A stretch of DNA of 64,000 nucleotides from Planctomycetaceae bacterium (GTDB lineage: Bacteria; Planctomycetota; Phycisphaerae; SM23-33): the NCBI GenBank assembly GCA_039680605.1, contig JBDKTA010000063.1:1-64000 (forward strand), written 5' to 3'. This document shows, in pieces, positions 9,701-17,002 of this stretch (position 1 is the stretch's first letter; each line of letters starts with the position of its first letter). Under the pieces are notes generated by a model. It did not search any database. It worked only from the letters and a program-made list of their open reading frames with translations, and was not told the origin of the DNA. A program made the position numbers and the translations under genes.

Positions 9701-9872
9701 GATTCAGACGTTGATGGACGCCGGAGCCGACTGGAAACTGAAGGACAATCAGGGCAAGACAGTGCTGGATCTGGCAACCGCCGCCGCCCAGGACGGCAAA
9801 GGGCTGGCCAATCTGCCGGATCTGATTCGACTCTGGTCCACCGGCAAGGTGACTCCCTTGCAGCAACGCTAG
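6777..9872 (+). CDS. Large secreted ankyrin-repeat protein with secretin-like N-terminal region
   Basis: A 1031-residue protein. ATG 6777 is chosen because GGGAGG lies 7 nt upstream and it is followed by a signal peptide (VVAATALWAIGLTTS). An upstream start at 6693 would overlap the previous gene. Residues about 45-250 resemble a region common in planctomycete secretin-like proteins: ESPDYALQRA, IDESSWMPGGRGQ, and QLAVEAVWFMV. From about residue 380 to 1020 there are roughly 18 ankyrin repeats (TPLHHAVM, TPLFLAAQKGHLEVAKFLV, LLEKGADP), several degenerate. Ankyrin solenoids bind proteins; the target is unknown and the place is probably the periplasm. It may be the third gene of the group beginning at 2472. 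Confidence 0.85.
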   Translation: MRNSVVAATALWAIGLTTSFSNGISAASPASQPSSAAADLVSCSYDISELLQESPDYALQRAQWPPPSTQPKTGIYLISGGGWGYRGEERPTLASIMAKRAAPLVQELRSIDESSWMPGGRGQIIYKDCTLQVLQTKGIQALIAARLEQWWAQSPRSCQLAVEAVWFMVPEKEDQVLRRQAAKAATSQPADVAMVLDTQPAREALRALQTAQESRKVGSRQRVFWKDRWGNLDNTLGVRATTSADGKSISATLNIQLPLDKEKGLLQPGDFCERAEAPDLRVSLQSGQSIYWIVPVTTYRLEAPKTQPASTGAVAYLRPLPQIAAPKHYLHVLVHLEALPAAKEHVGMGGIAPYTMDREEKEFLAQALKDPKPDKGDPLDRSSLHTAAERGYVGVVKALADRGANIDAAQPSMTLNWGGYTPLFLAAQKGHLEVAKFLVRRGADVEGYRLTPLSGAAECGNLELARYLIRHGARVDSEHCSAVRPAAEQGHEEMVKLLVEAGAARLDGALTAARANPILFQYLLDHGANIRQSDCLAVELSQEKYDQDVVFFLLSGGARLTESQAGKVLTALADAGNRDMIQTLLKNGARLDARRWTDRPLLMCGTLSAARLLVELGSDIHCPDENGWTPLHHAVMRPTTELAEFFISKGARVNDMDEKGQTPLFYVHRREMAMLLISKGAKVNHRDHEGQSALHVLAQNVARKEDLPRAELAVELIKAGAEVNALDNDGWTPLCFAAFYGSSPISKALLAKGADVRLAPKGGDYCGLLGLAAHGDAPGLIELLLEKGADPSRIDKNGKTLLFHVHTAGEAKLLLDRRVDINARDKTGATALHEARLPVMEVLLAAGADPNARDNQKCTPMHTAAASLYDQQRVLTLHKHGGKFDVREESGKTPLHLAAAVIDTDIFRADRKPGPVAQLLSVGADVNARDSLGRTPLHYASAQAVAPLLAAKADINARDNNGQTPLHTALDRYDTIQTLMDAGADWKLKDNQGKTVLDLATAAAQDGKGLANLPDLIRLWSTGKVTPLQQR

Positions 9873-9977
9873 GAGAGTTGGTTAAGCCCCCACCTTCCGG
9901 CGCCGCGCCGACCGGGGTAGAATATGTGGTCTGCGGTCCAGATTTTCTGCACAAATGGTGAATTGTTGAGATGCGAC

Positions 9978-10001
9978 GCGGCGAGGGGCGAGCCCCGCCG
10001 C
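9978..10001. repeat. GC-rich near-palindrome
   Basis: GCGGCGAGGGGC is followed at once by its near reverse complement AGCCCCGCCGC. The element abuts the 220-bp repeat that begins at 10003. Confidence 0.5.
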
Positions 10002-10002
10002 T

Positions 10003-10226
10003 AACGGATCTGTTGCTGCGTTGGGTTGCGGTGCCTTGGTAGAGTATGTATAACTTATTGTAGAGTAAAGAATTAACACCACGCCAAGCGGAGCTTCGAT
10101 ATAAGCCGTGTTGGCGTAAATGGTTATGTCCGTGGGAGCGACGACTTTATGGCGTGACGGGGGGGGCGGAAGGGTGGCTTCCCCGCAAATCGCTGTGAAA
10201 AGTACAACAAAGTGCAAGGAAGTGGA
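10003..10226 (+). repeat. Dispersed 220-bp repeat, copy 1
   Basis: This block is alignable with 41053-41266 in the same orientation. Shared segments in the same order are ACGGAT...CTGCGTTGGGT, TTGTAGA/ATTATGCATAAC-like text, TTCGATATAAG/GTCGATATAAG, and a nearly identical 3' part reading GCAAA(T/C)CGCTGTGAAAAG, TACAACAAAGTGCAA and AGTGGA. It is not palindromic and shows no convincing ORF conserved between the copies. Both copies lie downstream of a plus-strand gene. Confidence 0.75.
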
Positions 10227-10271
10227 ATTGCGGTATGGAGCGTACCGCTTTCGGGCCTGGCAAAGACCCTT

Positions 10272-10369
10272 GCGACACAGAGACGCAGAGAAAACAGTGA
10301 CGGGAAAGGCTTTTTAGTTCTTCTTCAATACAGTTGCTTTTCTCTGTTTTCTCTGCGCCTCTGTGTCGC
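10272..10369. repeat. CACAGAG-type inverted repeat, copy 1
   Basis: Arms of about 25 bp (10272-10296 and 10345-10369) read GCGACACAGAGACGCAGAG and its reverse complement with very few mismatches, around a 48-bp AT-rich loop. Related inverted repeats lie at 11699-11789, 14336-14682 and 49811-49958. Confidence 0.8.
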
Positions 10370-10492
10370 ATATTCCCGGGCTTCTGTCCGTGCTGCTGGC
10401 GCATGCAAATTTGGAAATTGGAAATCGGATGAGGATTTGTTATCCTTCTGCGCTCGATTGCCCTGACAGCCAGAATCGATGGGAGAGACGCC

Positions 10493-11668
10493 GTGAGCGA
10501 TGAACTGACCTACGCCCTGATCACGCCCTACAGCCTGCTCAAGAGCCGCACCGGCGGGATCATCAGCCGCCTGCTGGCCAACGCCCAGCTCGAGCTGGTC
10601 GCCACCCGCATGTACGTGTTCTCCGACGCCTTTGTCGACGCGTATAAAGAGATCATCTGTCCCGACGACACGCCGGCGGACTTCGCCCAGGCCTGGCGGC
10701 GGTACCTCGACGAAAACCTGCGCCGGCGGAACCAGTGGGGCCACGTGCCCCGCTGCATGCTGCTGCTGTTCCGCGGCGCCAACGCCGTGCGGCACCTCAA
10801 GGATGACGTCATCGGCAGCTTCACCGACCAGCCCGTCGGAAACACCATCCGCGGCACGTATGGCGACCTGATCCGCAACAAGGACGGATCGATCCGCCAC
10901 TTCGAGCCGGCAGTCATCGCCTGCCCTTCGCCGGCGATGGCCGCGGCGCATCTGAAACTGCTGGCCGATTTCGCCGTCAGCGACGGCGGCCTGCTGACCA
11001 ACCTCATCCAGTATGAACAGCCGCCGCAGGTCTCGCTGGTGATGCTCAAGCCCGACAACTTCTACACCCGCTCGCGCCGCCCGGGATACATCATCGACAC
11101 GTTCAGCCTGACGGGTCTGCGCATCGTGGCGGCCAAGCTCTTCAACATGACCGTCGCCCAGGGCGAAGAGTTCTACGGGCCTCTCAAGGAGATCTTCGTC
11201 AGCAAGCTCAAGTTCCTGGTGACGAGGGCGGTGACGCAGCGCCTGTCCGGGGCGTTCGACTTCGAGGTCACCGAGGCCGACGCCGAGGTGCTGGCCAACC
11301 ACCTCGCCCAGCGCAACGCCGAAACCGAGTTCAACAAGATCGTCGAGTACATGACCGGCGTGAACCCCATCACGGTCAGTCCGGACGAAAAGGCGGCCGC
11401 CAGCCGCACCAAGTGCCTGGCGCTGCTGTACGAAGGACCGCGGGCGATCGATTCGATCCGCGAGGTGCTGGGCTCGACCGATCCGAGCAAGGCCCAGCCG
11501 GGAACGGTCCGCAGCGACTTCGGTCGCGACCTGATGCGCAACGGCGCCCACGCCAGCGATTCGCCGGAAAGCGCCCTGCGCGAGCGAAAGATCGTCGGCC
11601 TGGCGCAGCGCGACCAGAAAGCCTGCGACGTCAGCGATATCATTAATGCGTATCTTTCGACGAAATAG
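10493..11668 (+). CDS. Tandem nucleoside diphosphate kinase-domain protein
   Basis: A 391-residue protein (GTG start, GGGAGAG upstream) that reads as two NDK-like domains; a usual NDK is about 140-150 residues. Domain 1 (about 5-170) starts YALITPYSLLKSRTGGIISR. Domain 2 (about 184-380) has VMLKPDNF (the nucleotide-binding Lys), GLRIVAAKLF, then a long insertion, and ends STDPSKAQPGTVRSDFG and GAHASDSPESA. The His in that last motif matches the phospho-accepting His of the family (HGSDSxESA). In domain 1 the same place reads VIACPSPAMA, with Ala instead of His, so it is probably inactive and may serve in assembly or regulation. The role of balancing NTP pools is inferred from the family. Confidence 0.8.
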   Translation: MSDELTYALITPYSLLKSRTGGIISRLLANAQLELVATRMYVFSDAFVDAYKEIICPDDTPADFAQAWRRYLDENLRRRNQWGHVPRCMLLLFRGANAVRHLKDDVIGSFTDQPVGNTIRGTYGDLIRNKDGSIRHFEPAVIACPSPAMAAAHLKLLADFAVSDGGLLTNLIQYEQPPQVSLVMLKPDNFYTRSRRPGYIIDTFSLTGLRIVAAKLFNMTVAQGEEFYGPLKEIFVSKLKFLVTRAVTQRLSGAFDFEVTEADAEVLANHLAQRNAETEFNKIVEYMTGVNPITVSPDEKAAASRTKCLALLYEGPRAIDSIREVLGSTDPSKAQPGTVRSDFGRDLMRNGAHASDSPESALRERKIVGLAQRDQKACDVSDIINAYLSTK

Positions 11669-11698
11669 GCTATAAGTTACAGAGGCCCGTACAACCTG

Positions 11699-11789
11699 CC
11701 ACAGAGGCACAGAGGCCACTGAGGTAGAAGCAAGAAGCAACAGGCGTGGAGTTTTGTTTCTTATCTCTGAGCCCTCTGTGCCTCTGTGG
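11699..11789. repeat. CACAGAG-type inverted repeat, copy 2
   Basis: Left arm 11699-11723 (CCACAGAGGCACAGAGG...) and right arm 11765-11789 are near-perfect reverse complements of about 25 bp. The element fills the gap between the NDK-like gene and the MBL-fold gene. Confidence 0.8.
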
Positions 11790-11812
11790 TGAGTTTTACT
11801 TGGAGCAACGTT

Positions 11813-12463
11813 GTGAGCCTGCAGATTGAATGCGTCATCCTGGGTCCTCTCAAGACCAACACGTACCTGCTGGAATCGCAGGGGCAGTGGGCGGTGGTGG
11901 ACCCGGCCATGGGCGCCGGCGGGCTGCCCGCGCTGCTTCAGAAGCGCGGCGCCGACGTGTCGATGATCCTGCTGACGCACGGGCACGGCGACCACATCGG
12001 CGGCGTCGGCGAGCTCAAGCAGGTCTGGCCGCGGGCACTGTGCTATTGCCCCGCGGCCGATGCGGACATGCTCGACGACCCGGATCGCAATCTCTCGGGC
12101 GTCTTCGGTCTGGCCATTACCTCTCCGCCGGCCGACGAACTTCTGAATGCCCCGGCCGTATTGACTTTGGGCGACACAACCTGGCATGTGCTAGACACTT
12201 CGGGGCATTCGCCGGGCGGCGTGTCGTTTTATAATCCCCAGGAGGGGTTGGTGCTGGCGGGCGATTCGTTGTTTTATGACGGGATCGGCCGCACCGGGTT
12301 CCGCGGCGGTGACCAGCAGCGGTTGCTGCGGAACGTGCGGGCGCAGTTGATGACGCTGCCGGACGAGACGCGCGTGTTGGCCGGGCATGGTCCGGAGACG
12401 ACGATCGGGCGCGAGAGGAGCAAGAATCGGTTCCTGTCCGAGGCGGCGGCGGACCGATTGTAG
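11813..12463 (+). CDS. MBL-fold metallo-hydrolase (glyoxalase II-like)
   Basis: A 216-residue cytoplasmic metallo-beta-lactamase-fold hydrolase, typical length for the YcbL/glyoxalase II-like group. Metal ligands are visible: THGHGDHIGG (HxHxDH, about residues 58-65), TSGHSPGG, the bridging Asp in LAGDSLFYDGIGRTG, and LAGHGPET. These thiolester- or phosphodiester-hydrolysing enzymes bind two metals. The exact substrate cannot be read from sequence. GTG 11813 is chosen because TTGGAGC lies upstream and the chain starts at the usual place of the family (VSLQIECVILGPLKTNTYL). The gene follows a CACAGAG inverted repeat, which separates it from the NDK-like gene. Confidence 0.85.
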   Translation: MSLQIECVILGPLKTNTYLLESQGQWAVVDPAMGAGGLPALLQKRGADVSMILLTHGHGDHIGGVGELKQVWPRALCYCPAADADMLDDPDRNLSGVFGLAITSPPADELLNAPAVLTLGDTTWHVLDTSGHSPGGVSFYNPQEGLVLAGDSLFYDGIGRTGFRGGDQQRLLRNVRAQLMTLPDETRVLAGHGPETTIGRERSKNRFLSEAAADRL

Positions 12464-12492
12464 GGATGTGTGGTTGGCCCGCGAGATTCACA

Positions 12493-12521
12493 TTGACAGT
12501 GGCAGGCGGCGTCGGTAAAAG
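12493..12521 (+). promoter_or_regulatory. Putative sigma70 promoter of the FHA kinase gene
   Basis: TTGACA (12493-12498) and TAAAAG (12516-12521) are separated by exactly 17 bp. The predicted transcript would carry a leader of about 165 nt before GTG 12693. Confidence 0.4.
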
Positions 12522-12692
12522 AACAGATGAAAGCTAGATGAGATTCGGTCGACCAGCCTTTTCATATATATCATCCAGCGGTCATCTCGGGCAGGTCGGG
12601 CGGAGAATCCGTGGTTGCGGCCCCCGCGCAAGGGGGTCCGATCTGGATATCCACCCGGTCCTACGTCTCTCCGGAATGGAGAGGGGCTATTA

Positions 12693-14333
12693 GTGGCATC
12701 CATACAAATTATCCAGGGTCCTGACCGCGGCAAGACACTCGACCTGCGAGAGGGCGAGAACATCCTCGGCCGCCAGAGCGGTTCGCTCGAACTGACCGAC
12801 AGCACGGTATCGCGCCGGCACTTCATGCTCAGCCGCCAGGCGGGGCGATGGGTGCTGACGGACCTGGGCAGCGCCAACGGAACGTACCTCAACGGCGTCA
12901 AGCTCTCCAAGCCTGCGCCGCTCAACCGCGGCGACCAGATCCGCTGCGGCGGGTCGCTGCTGGTGTTCGTCGACGTCGATAGCCGCGTGGCGCGAAGCGG
13001 GTCGGTCGTCGACGTGGACGAGAACGGAAATCTCGTCGAGGCCAACATCGTCGCCACGCTGCCCTCGAATGAAGACTCGGTCATCATCCCGACGCCCGAG
13101 GCCGGCGCCACCGCCATCGACAACCTGCGGTTCCTCTACGAACTCATTCGCGAGCAGGGGACGGTCTTCGACGTCGACCAGTTGCTCGACCATATCCTCG
13201 GCCGAATCTTCGACATCCTGCCCGCCGACCGCGGCTTCACCATGCTGATCTCCGATGAGGGCAAGCTGAACCTCAAGAGTTCCCGCTTCGCCAAAGGCGT
13301 GGCCGACGAGACGCCGCCGATCTCGCGCACGATCATCAACGAGGTGCTCAACAATCAACTGGGCGTGCTGAGCACCAACGCGATGTCGGACAAGCGGTTC
13401 GCCGCCGGAAAGAGCGTACACAATTATGGCATCCGCTCGGCGGTCTGCGTGCCCATCAAGGGGCGCGACAAGATCCTGGGCATCATCCACCTCGACTGCA
13501 GCCTCTCCGAGCACACGTACTCGACCGAGCAGCTCCGCCTGCTGACGGCCATCGGGTACCAGACCGGTCTGGCGGTGGACAACATCCGCCTGCACCTGGC
13601 CAACGTGCAGCAGGAGCGGTTGGCCGCCGCCGGCGAGACGGTGGCGGTTTTGAGCCACCACATCAAAAACATCCTGCAGGCGCTGGGGGCCGGCACGGAC
13701 GTGGTGGAGATGGCGCTGAACGCCAACAACATCGCCAAGGCCAAGAGCGCCTGGCCGATCGTGCAGCGCAATCTAGGGCGTATCAACGGGTTCATCCTGA
13801 ACATGTTGGCCTTCAGCAAAGACCGCGAGCCGCTGATGGTCAAGACCGACGTCAACGAAGTGCTCGAGGATTGCGTGTCGCTGGTCTCGGCGGCCGCGGA
13901 CGAGCGCGGCGTGGCGGTGGTGACGGAACTGGGCGAGAACCTGCCGATGATTCCGGCCGACGCCGACGGGCTGCGCCAGGCTCTGCTGAATCTGGTCAAC
14001 AACGCCATGGACGCCGTCCGCGACAACGCGGGGATCATCACCCTCAAGAGCCGCTACGAAAAGACCGAGGGCAGCGTGATGCTGACGGTGATCGACAACG
14101 GCGCGGGCATTTCGCCCGAGCAGATGGACAAGATCTTCAACCCCTTCTACAGCGGCAAAGGGCAGCGCGGCACGGGCCTGGGCCTGGCCGTGGCACGTAA
14201 GATCGTCAACGAGCACCACGGAAAGATCGACGTCGATAGCACCCCCGGCGAGGGTACCAGCTTCGCCATCACCTTGCCCGTCAGCCGCCCGGCCATGGAA
14301 ACCACCTCCGCCCCCGCCATCCCGGGGCGGTAA
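12693..14333 (+). CDS. FHA-GAF sensor histidine kinase
   Basis: A 546-residue soluble protein. FHA domain (about 1-95): NILGRQSG, DSTVSRRHFML and SANGTYLNG give the Gly-Arg, Ser-Arg-Arg-His and Asn-Gly phosphothreonine-binding signature. GAF domain (about 145-300): DQLLDHILGRIFDILPADRG to GYQTGLAVDN. Histidine kinase (about 310-535): H-box VLSHHIKNI with His322 the likely phospho-site, N-box LLNLVNNAMDAV, G1 DNGAGISPE, F-box FNPFYSGK, G2 RGTGLGLAVARK. No receiver or transmembrane segment is present and no response regulator gene is adjacent. An FHA input suggests cross-talk with Ser/Thr kinases (inference). GTG start after GGAGAGGGGC. Confidence 0.9.
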   Translation: MASIQIIQGPDRGKTLDLREGENILGRQSGSLELTDSTVSRRHFMLSRQAGRWVLTDLGSANGTYLNGVKLSKPAPLNRGDQIRCGGSLLVFVDVDSRVARSGSVVDVDENGNLVEANIVATLPSNEDSVIIPTPEAGATAIDNLRFLYELIREQGTVFDVDQLLDHILGRIFDILPADRGFTMLISDEGKLNLKSSRFAKGVADETPPISRTIINEVLNNQLGVLSTNAMSDKRFAAGKSVHNYGIRSAVCVPIKGRDKILGIIHLDCSLSEHTYSTEQLRLLTAIGYQTGLAVDNIRLHLANVQQERLAAAGETVAVLSHHIKNILQALGAGTDVVEMALNANNIAKAKSAWPIVQRNLGRINGFILNMLAFSKDREPLMVKTDVNEVLEDCVSLVSAAADERGVAVVTELGENLPMIPADADGLRQALLNLVNNAMDAVRDNAGIITLKSRYEKTEGSVMLTVIDNGAGISPEQMDKIFNPFYSGKGQRGTGLGLAVARKIVNEHHGKIDVDSTPGEGTSFAITLPVSRPAMETTSAPAIPGR

Positions 14334-14335
14334 AA

Positions 14336-14682
14336 CTTACCACAGAGACACAGAGGGCTCTGAGGTAAAACAAGACCGGGGAAAGGACACAAAGGACGGC
14401 AAGGACTGCAAAGACAAAAGCTCTTGTCCTGGTTTTTCTTTCTTCTTCCCAATCCTCTTAATCATTTCCCAATCCGGTAATCCCGCACTCCCCGTCCCTG
14501 AGCCGGAAAAGAAACAACCGACGACGAGGACGAGGACGACGACGAGGACGAAGAACCCATAGTCCCATGCGTCTCTCTTTCCCAATCCTCTTAATCATTT
14601 CCCAATCCGCGTAATCCCGCACTCCCCGTCCCCGTTCGGTTTTTGGTTTTTTCCTCTGCGCCCTCTGTGTCTCTGTGGTAAG
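14336..14682. repeat. Composite repeat: CACAGAG inverted repeat copy 3 with internal direct repeats and GAC/GAG tract
   Basis: The outer arms (14336-14365 and 14653-14682) read CTTACCACAGAGACACAGAG and its reverse complement. Inside are two direct copies of a 53-bp unit (14446-14498 and 14579-14632) reading CCCAATCCTCTTAATCATTT, then CCCAATCC, then CCCGCACTCCCCGTCCC. Between them lies the 34-bp GAC/GAG tract (14518-14551). The element fills most of the 380 bp between the kinase and the aldo/keto reductase, and no gene is seen in it. Confidence 0.85.
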
Positions 14683-14715
14683 TTTTTATCTGTATTCCAT
14701 CCCGAAAGGACTCCC

Positions 14716-15906
14716 ATGCAGTACCGTCGCTTTGGCCGGACCGAGTTGCAGATGCCGCTGATCACTTGCGGCGGAATGCGGTTTCAATTCCAGTGGCAGG
14801 ACCTGCCGCTGTCCGACGTCCCCGCCGACAACCAGAACAACATGGCCGCCTGCGTCCAGCGGGCGTTCGAACTGGGTATCAACCACTTCGAGACCGCCCG
14901 CGGTTACGGCTCCAGCGAGCGACAGCTCGGGCTGATCCTGCCCAAGCTGCCGCGCGACGCCATTATCGTCCAGACCAAGATCGCCCCCGAGGACGACCCC
15001 GCCGTCTTTGTCGCCAACTTCGAGGAATCGCTGCGACGGCTGAACCTCGATTGCGTCGACCTGCTGGCGTTGCACGGGATCAACGACGAACAGGTGCTGC
15101 ACCAGGCCGTGCGACCCGGCGGGTGCCTGGCGGCCGCCCGGAAGATTCAGGCCGCCGGCAAGGCCAAACACATCGGCTTCTCGACGCACGGGCCTGCCGA
15201 CGTGATCGTTGCGGCCATCGAGCACGAGGGCGACGGCGGGTTCGACTACGTCAACCTGCACTGGTTCTATATCCAGCAGTGGAACTGGCCGGCGATCGAG
15301 GCCGCCACCCGGCGCGACATGGGCGTGTTCGTCATCAGCCCCGTCGACAAGGGCGGCAAGCTCTACGAGCCCCCGCAGCGCCTGGTCGACCTGTGCCAGC
15401 CGCTTCACCCGATCGTCTTCAACGACCTGTTCTGCCTGTCGCACCGGCAGGTACACACCCTGAGCATCGGCGTGTCGCGCCCGAGCGACTTCGACCACCA
15501 CGCCCAGGCCGTCGACCAGCTCGAGCGGGCGCCGGCGCTGCTGGCGCCCATCGTCGCGCGGCTGGAGCAGGCGTACGAAGCGGCGGTCCAGCCGGCGCTG
15601 CGAAACCCTATGGCCATGGGCCTGCCCACCTGGAAGGACACCCCCGGCGAGATCAACATTCCCTCGATCGTCTGGCTGCGAAACCTCGCGGCGGCATACG
15701 ACATGATCGAGTACGGCAAGATGCGCTACAACCTGCTCGGCAGCGGCGGGCACTGGTTCCCCGGAAACCGCGCCGACAAGATGGACGACCTGGACCTGCG
15801 CGGCGCCTTGGGGAAACATCCCGCGGCCGAGGCGGTGCTGGCCGCTGTGCGCGAGGCCCACGCCTTGCTCAAAGGCGAAGAAGTCAAGCGGTTGCAGACG
15901 GAGTAA
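14716..15906 (+). CDS. Aldo/keto reductase
   Basis: A 396-residue (beta/alpha)8 oxidoreductase of the NAD(P)H-dependent aldo/keto reductase superfamily. The N-terminus YRRFGRTELQMPLITCGGMR is typical. The active-site block is FETARGYGSSE, with Tyr conserved and Glu where many members have Asp; ETARGYG also occurs in related members. Lys (VQTKIAP) and His (LALHGIN) complete the tetrad. The C-terminal part is about 70 residues longer than in the 301-residue paralogue at 42937-43842 and lacks a CxxCxxC cluster motif. Substrate unknown. Start ATG with AAAGGA 6 nt upstream. It stands alone between the composite repeat and a convergent thioredoxin-like gene. Confidence 0.85.
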   Translation: MQYRRFGRTELQMPLITCGGMRFQFQWQDLPLSDVPADNQNNMAACVQRAFELGINHFETARGYGSSERQLGLILPKLPRDAIIVQTKIAPEDDPAVFVANFEESLRRLNLDCVDLLALHGINDEQVLHQAVRPGGCLAAARKIQAAGKAKHIGFSTHGPADVIVAAIEHEGDGGFDYVNLHWFYIQQWNWPAIEAATRRDMGVFVISPVDKGGKLYEPPQRLVDLCQPLHPIVFNDLFCLSHRQVHTLSIGVSRPSDFDHHAQAVDQLERAPALLAPIVARLEQAYEAAVQPALRNPMAMGLPTWKDTPGEINIPSIVWLRNLAAAYDMIEYGKMRYNLLGSGGHWFPGNRADKMDDLDLRGALGKHPAAEAVLAAVREAHALLKGEEVKRLQTE

Positions 15907-15978
15907 TGCGGAGCGCGGCAGCAACGGCCGCTTGCTCTGTGAGCTTTGGAAATCCGCAGTGCCGGCTCGCGCCGGGAT

Positions 15979-16881
15979 CTATTCTTCCTTGGCGGGGAAC
16001 GCTCGCTCGAGCACCGTCTTGATCATCTGGACCTTGTTGCCCTCGGGGGCGATCTTGAGAGCCTCCTGGAGGGTCTTCTTGCTCTCATCGAGTTGCTTGG
16101 CGCCGTAGAGCGCCTGGGCCTTGAGGAACAGCAGGTCCTGGGCCAGTTGACCGGTGGCCTTGAGTTTCGTCATCGCCGCGTCGATCTTGGCCAGAGCTTC
16201 CTTTATCTTGCCCGCGGACATCTCCTTTTGCACATCCGCCATGACGACGGCAAGTTCGTATTTGCCGCTCAGGCCGGCCTTGTTGCCTTCGTCGAGCTTG
16301 ACGATCTCGTCGACGGTTGGGCGATAGAAATTGACCGCTACCGCCGGGTCGATTTCCGACAGGGCTTTATCCAGCAGCTTGGCCTTGTCGAGCCCGGAGG
16401 CCTTGGCCGCCGCGGCCAGCGCCTCGTCGCGCCGCACGCGGATCTGCCGTTTGGCGTTGAGCGTCTCCATGTACTTCTTGGCGCCGCCTTCCTGGTATCC
16501 CAATTCGGCGTAAGGCCTCCCCTGCGCGTCGAGCAGGTAGATCGTGGGGAAACCCTGCACGCCGAGTTTCTGCTGCCACTGGCGGTTCTGGGCCGTCAGC
16601 TCGGCCGAAAGCTTCTTGCGGGGGAAATCCAGCGTCACCAGCACGAACAGCTTGGGCGCTTCGGTGACGAAGGGCTCCTGGCTGAAAACTTCCTCGTGCA
16701 GCTTGATGCACCAGCCGCACCAGTCCGAGCCGGTGAAATCAAAGAGCAGGTCTTTGCCCTCTTTCTGGGCCTGGGCCATTGCGGCCTTTACGTCAGAACC
16801 CCACTTGGCCTCGCCGCGCGCCAGATCGCCAAAAGCCAACGCCACGCAGATCATCGCCGCCGCCGCTATTCGATTCGTCAT
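15979..16881 (-). CDS. Periplasmic thioredoxin-like protein
   Basis: A 300-residue exported protein with a signal peptide (AAAMICVALAFGDLARG). The thioredoxin fold covers about residues 25-150: LLFDFTGSDWCGWCIKL holds the redox-active WCGWC motif, and VQGFPTIYLLDAQGR carries the cis-Pro loop. The C-terminal half (about 160-300) is Lys/Ala-rich and helical, with a TPR-like piece (LFLKAQALYGAKQLDES). It probably reduces or exchanges disulfides of exported proteins; the partner is unknown. Start ATG with AAAGGG 7 nt upstream. Confidence 0.85.
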   Translation of the reverse strand: MTNRIAAAAMICVALAFGDLARGEAKWGSDVKAAMAQAQKEGKDLLFDFTGSDWCGWCIKLHEEVFSQEPFVTEAPKLFVLVTLDFPRKKLSAELTAQNRQWQQKLGVQGFPTIYLLDAQGRPYAELGYQEGGAKKYMETLNAKRQIRVRRDEALAAAAKASGLDKAKLLDKALSEIDPAVAVNFYRPTVDEIVKLDEGNKAGLSGKYELAVVMADVQKEMSAGKIKEALAKIDAAMTKLKATGQLAQDLLFLKAQALYGAKQLDESKKTLQEALKIAPEGNKVQMIKTVLERAFPAKEE

Positions 16882-16944
16882 GTCGCGCCCTTTCTATAAG
16901 GTCGGTGCTGCAAGTAACTATAACACGTCGGCAGGCAATACCCA

Positions 16945-16973
16945 TTGCCAAATGATCCGTCCAAGCGTACAAT
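16945..16973 (+). promoter_or_regulatory. Putative sigma70 promoter of the 47-residue gene
   Basis: TTGCCA (16945-16950) and TACAAT (16968-16973) are spaced exactly 17 bp. Transcription should begin near 16980, about 23 nt before ATG 17003. Confidence 0.6.
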
Positions 16974-17002
16974 CCCCAGCCCAACCGTTGAAAGGATGTG
17001 CC

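Larger units (their letters stand above)
9873..10492. other. 620-bp intergenic region filled by repeats
   Basis: No gene is recognised here. The region holds a 24-bp near-palindrome (9978-10001), one copy of a 220-bp dispersed repeat (10003-10226) and a CACAGAG-type inverted repeat (10272-10369). TTGGAA at 10418-10423 and TATCCT at 10441-10446 are spaced 17 bp and could be a weak promoter for the following gene. Confidence 0.6.

Noticed and set aside
10325-12187. A 620-codon open frame on the minus strand across the NDK-like gene
   Set aside because: It runs antisense to two genes with clear family motifs, has Val/Arg/Gly-rich low-complexity translation and shows no domain. It is a product of high GC.
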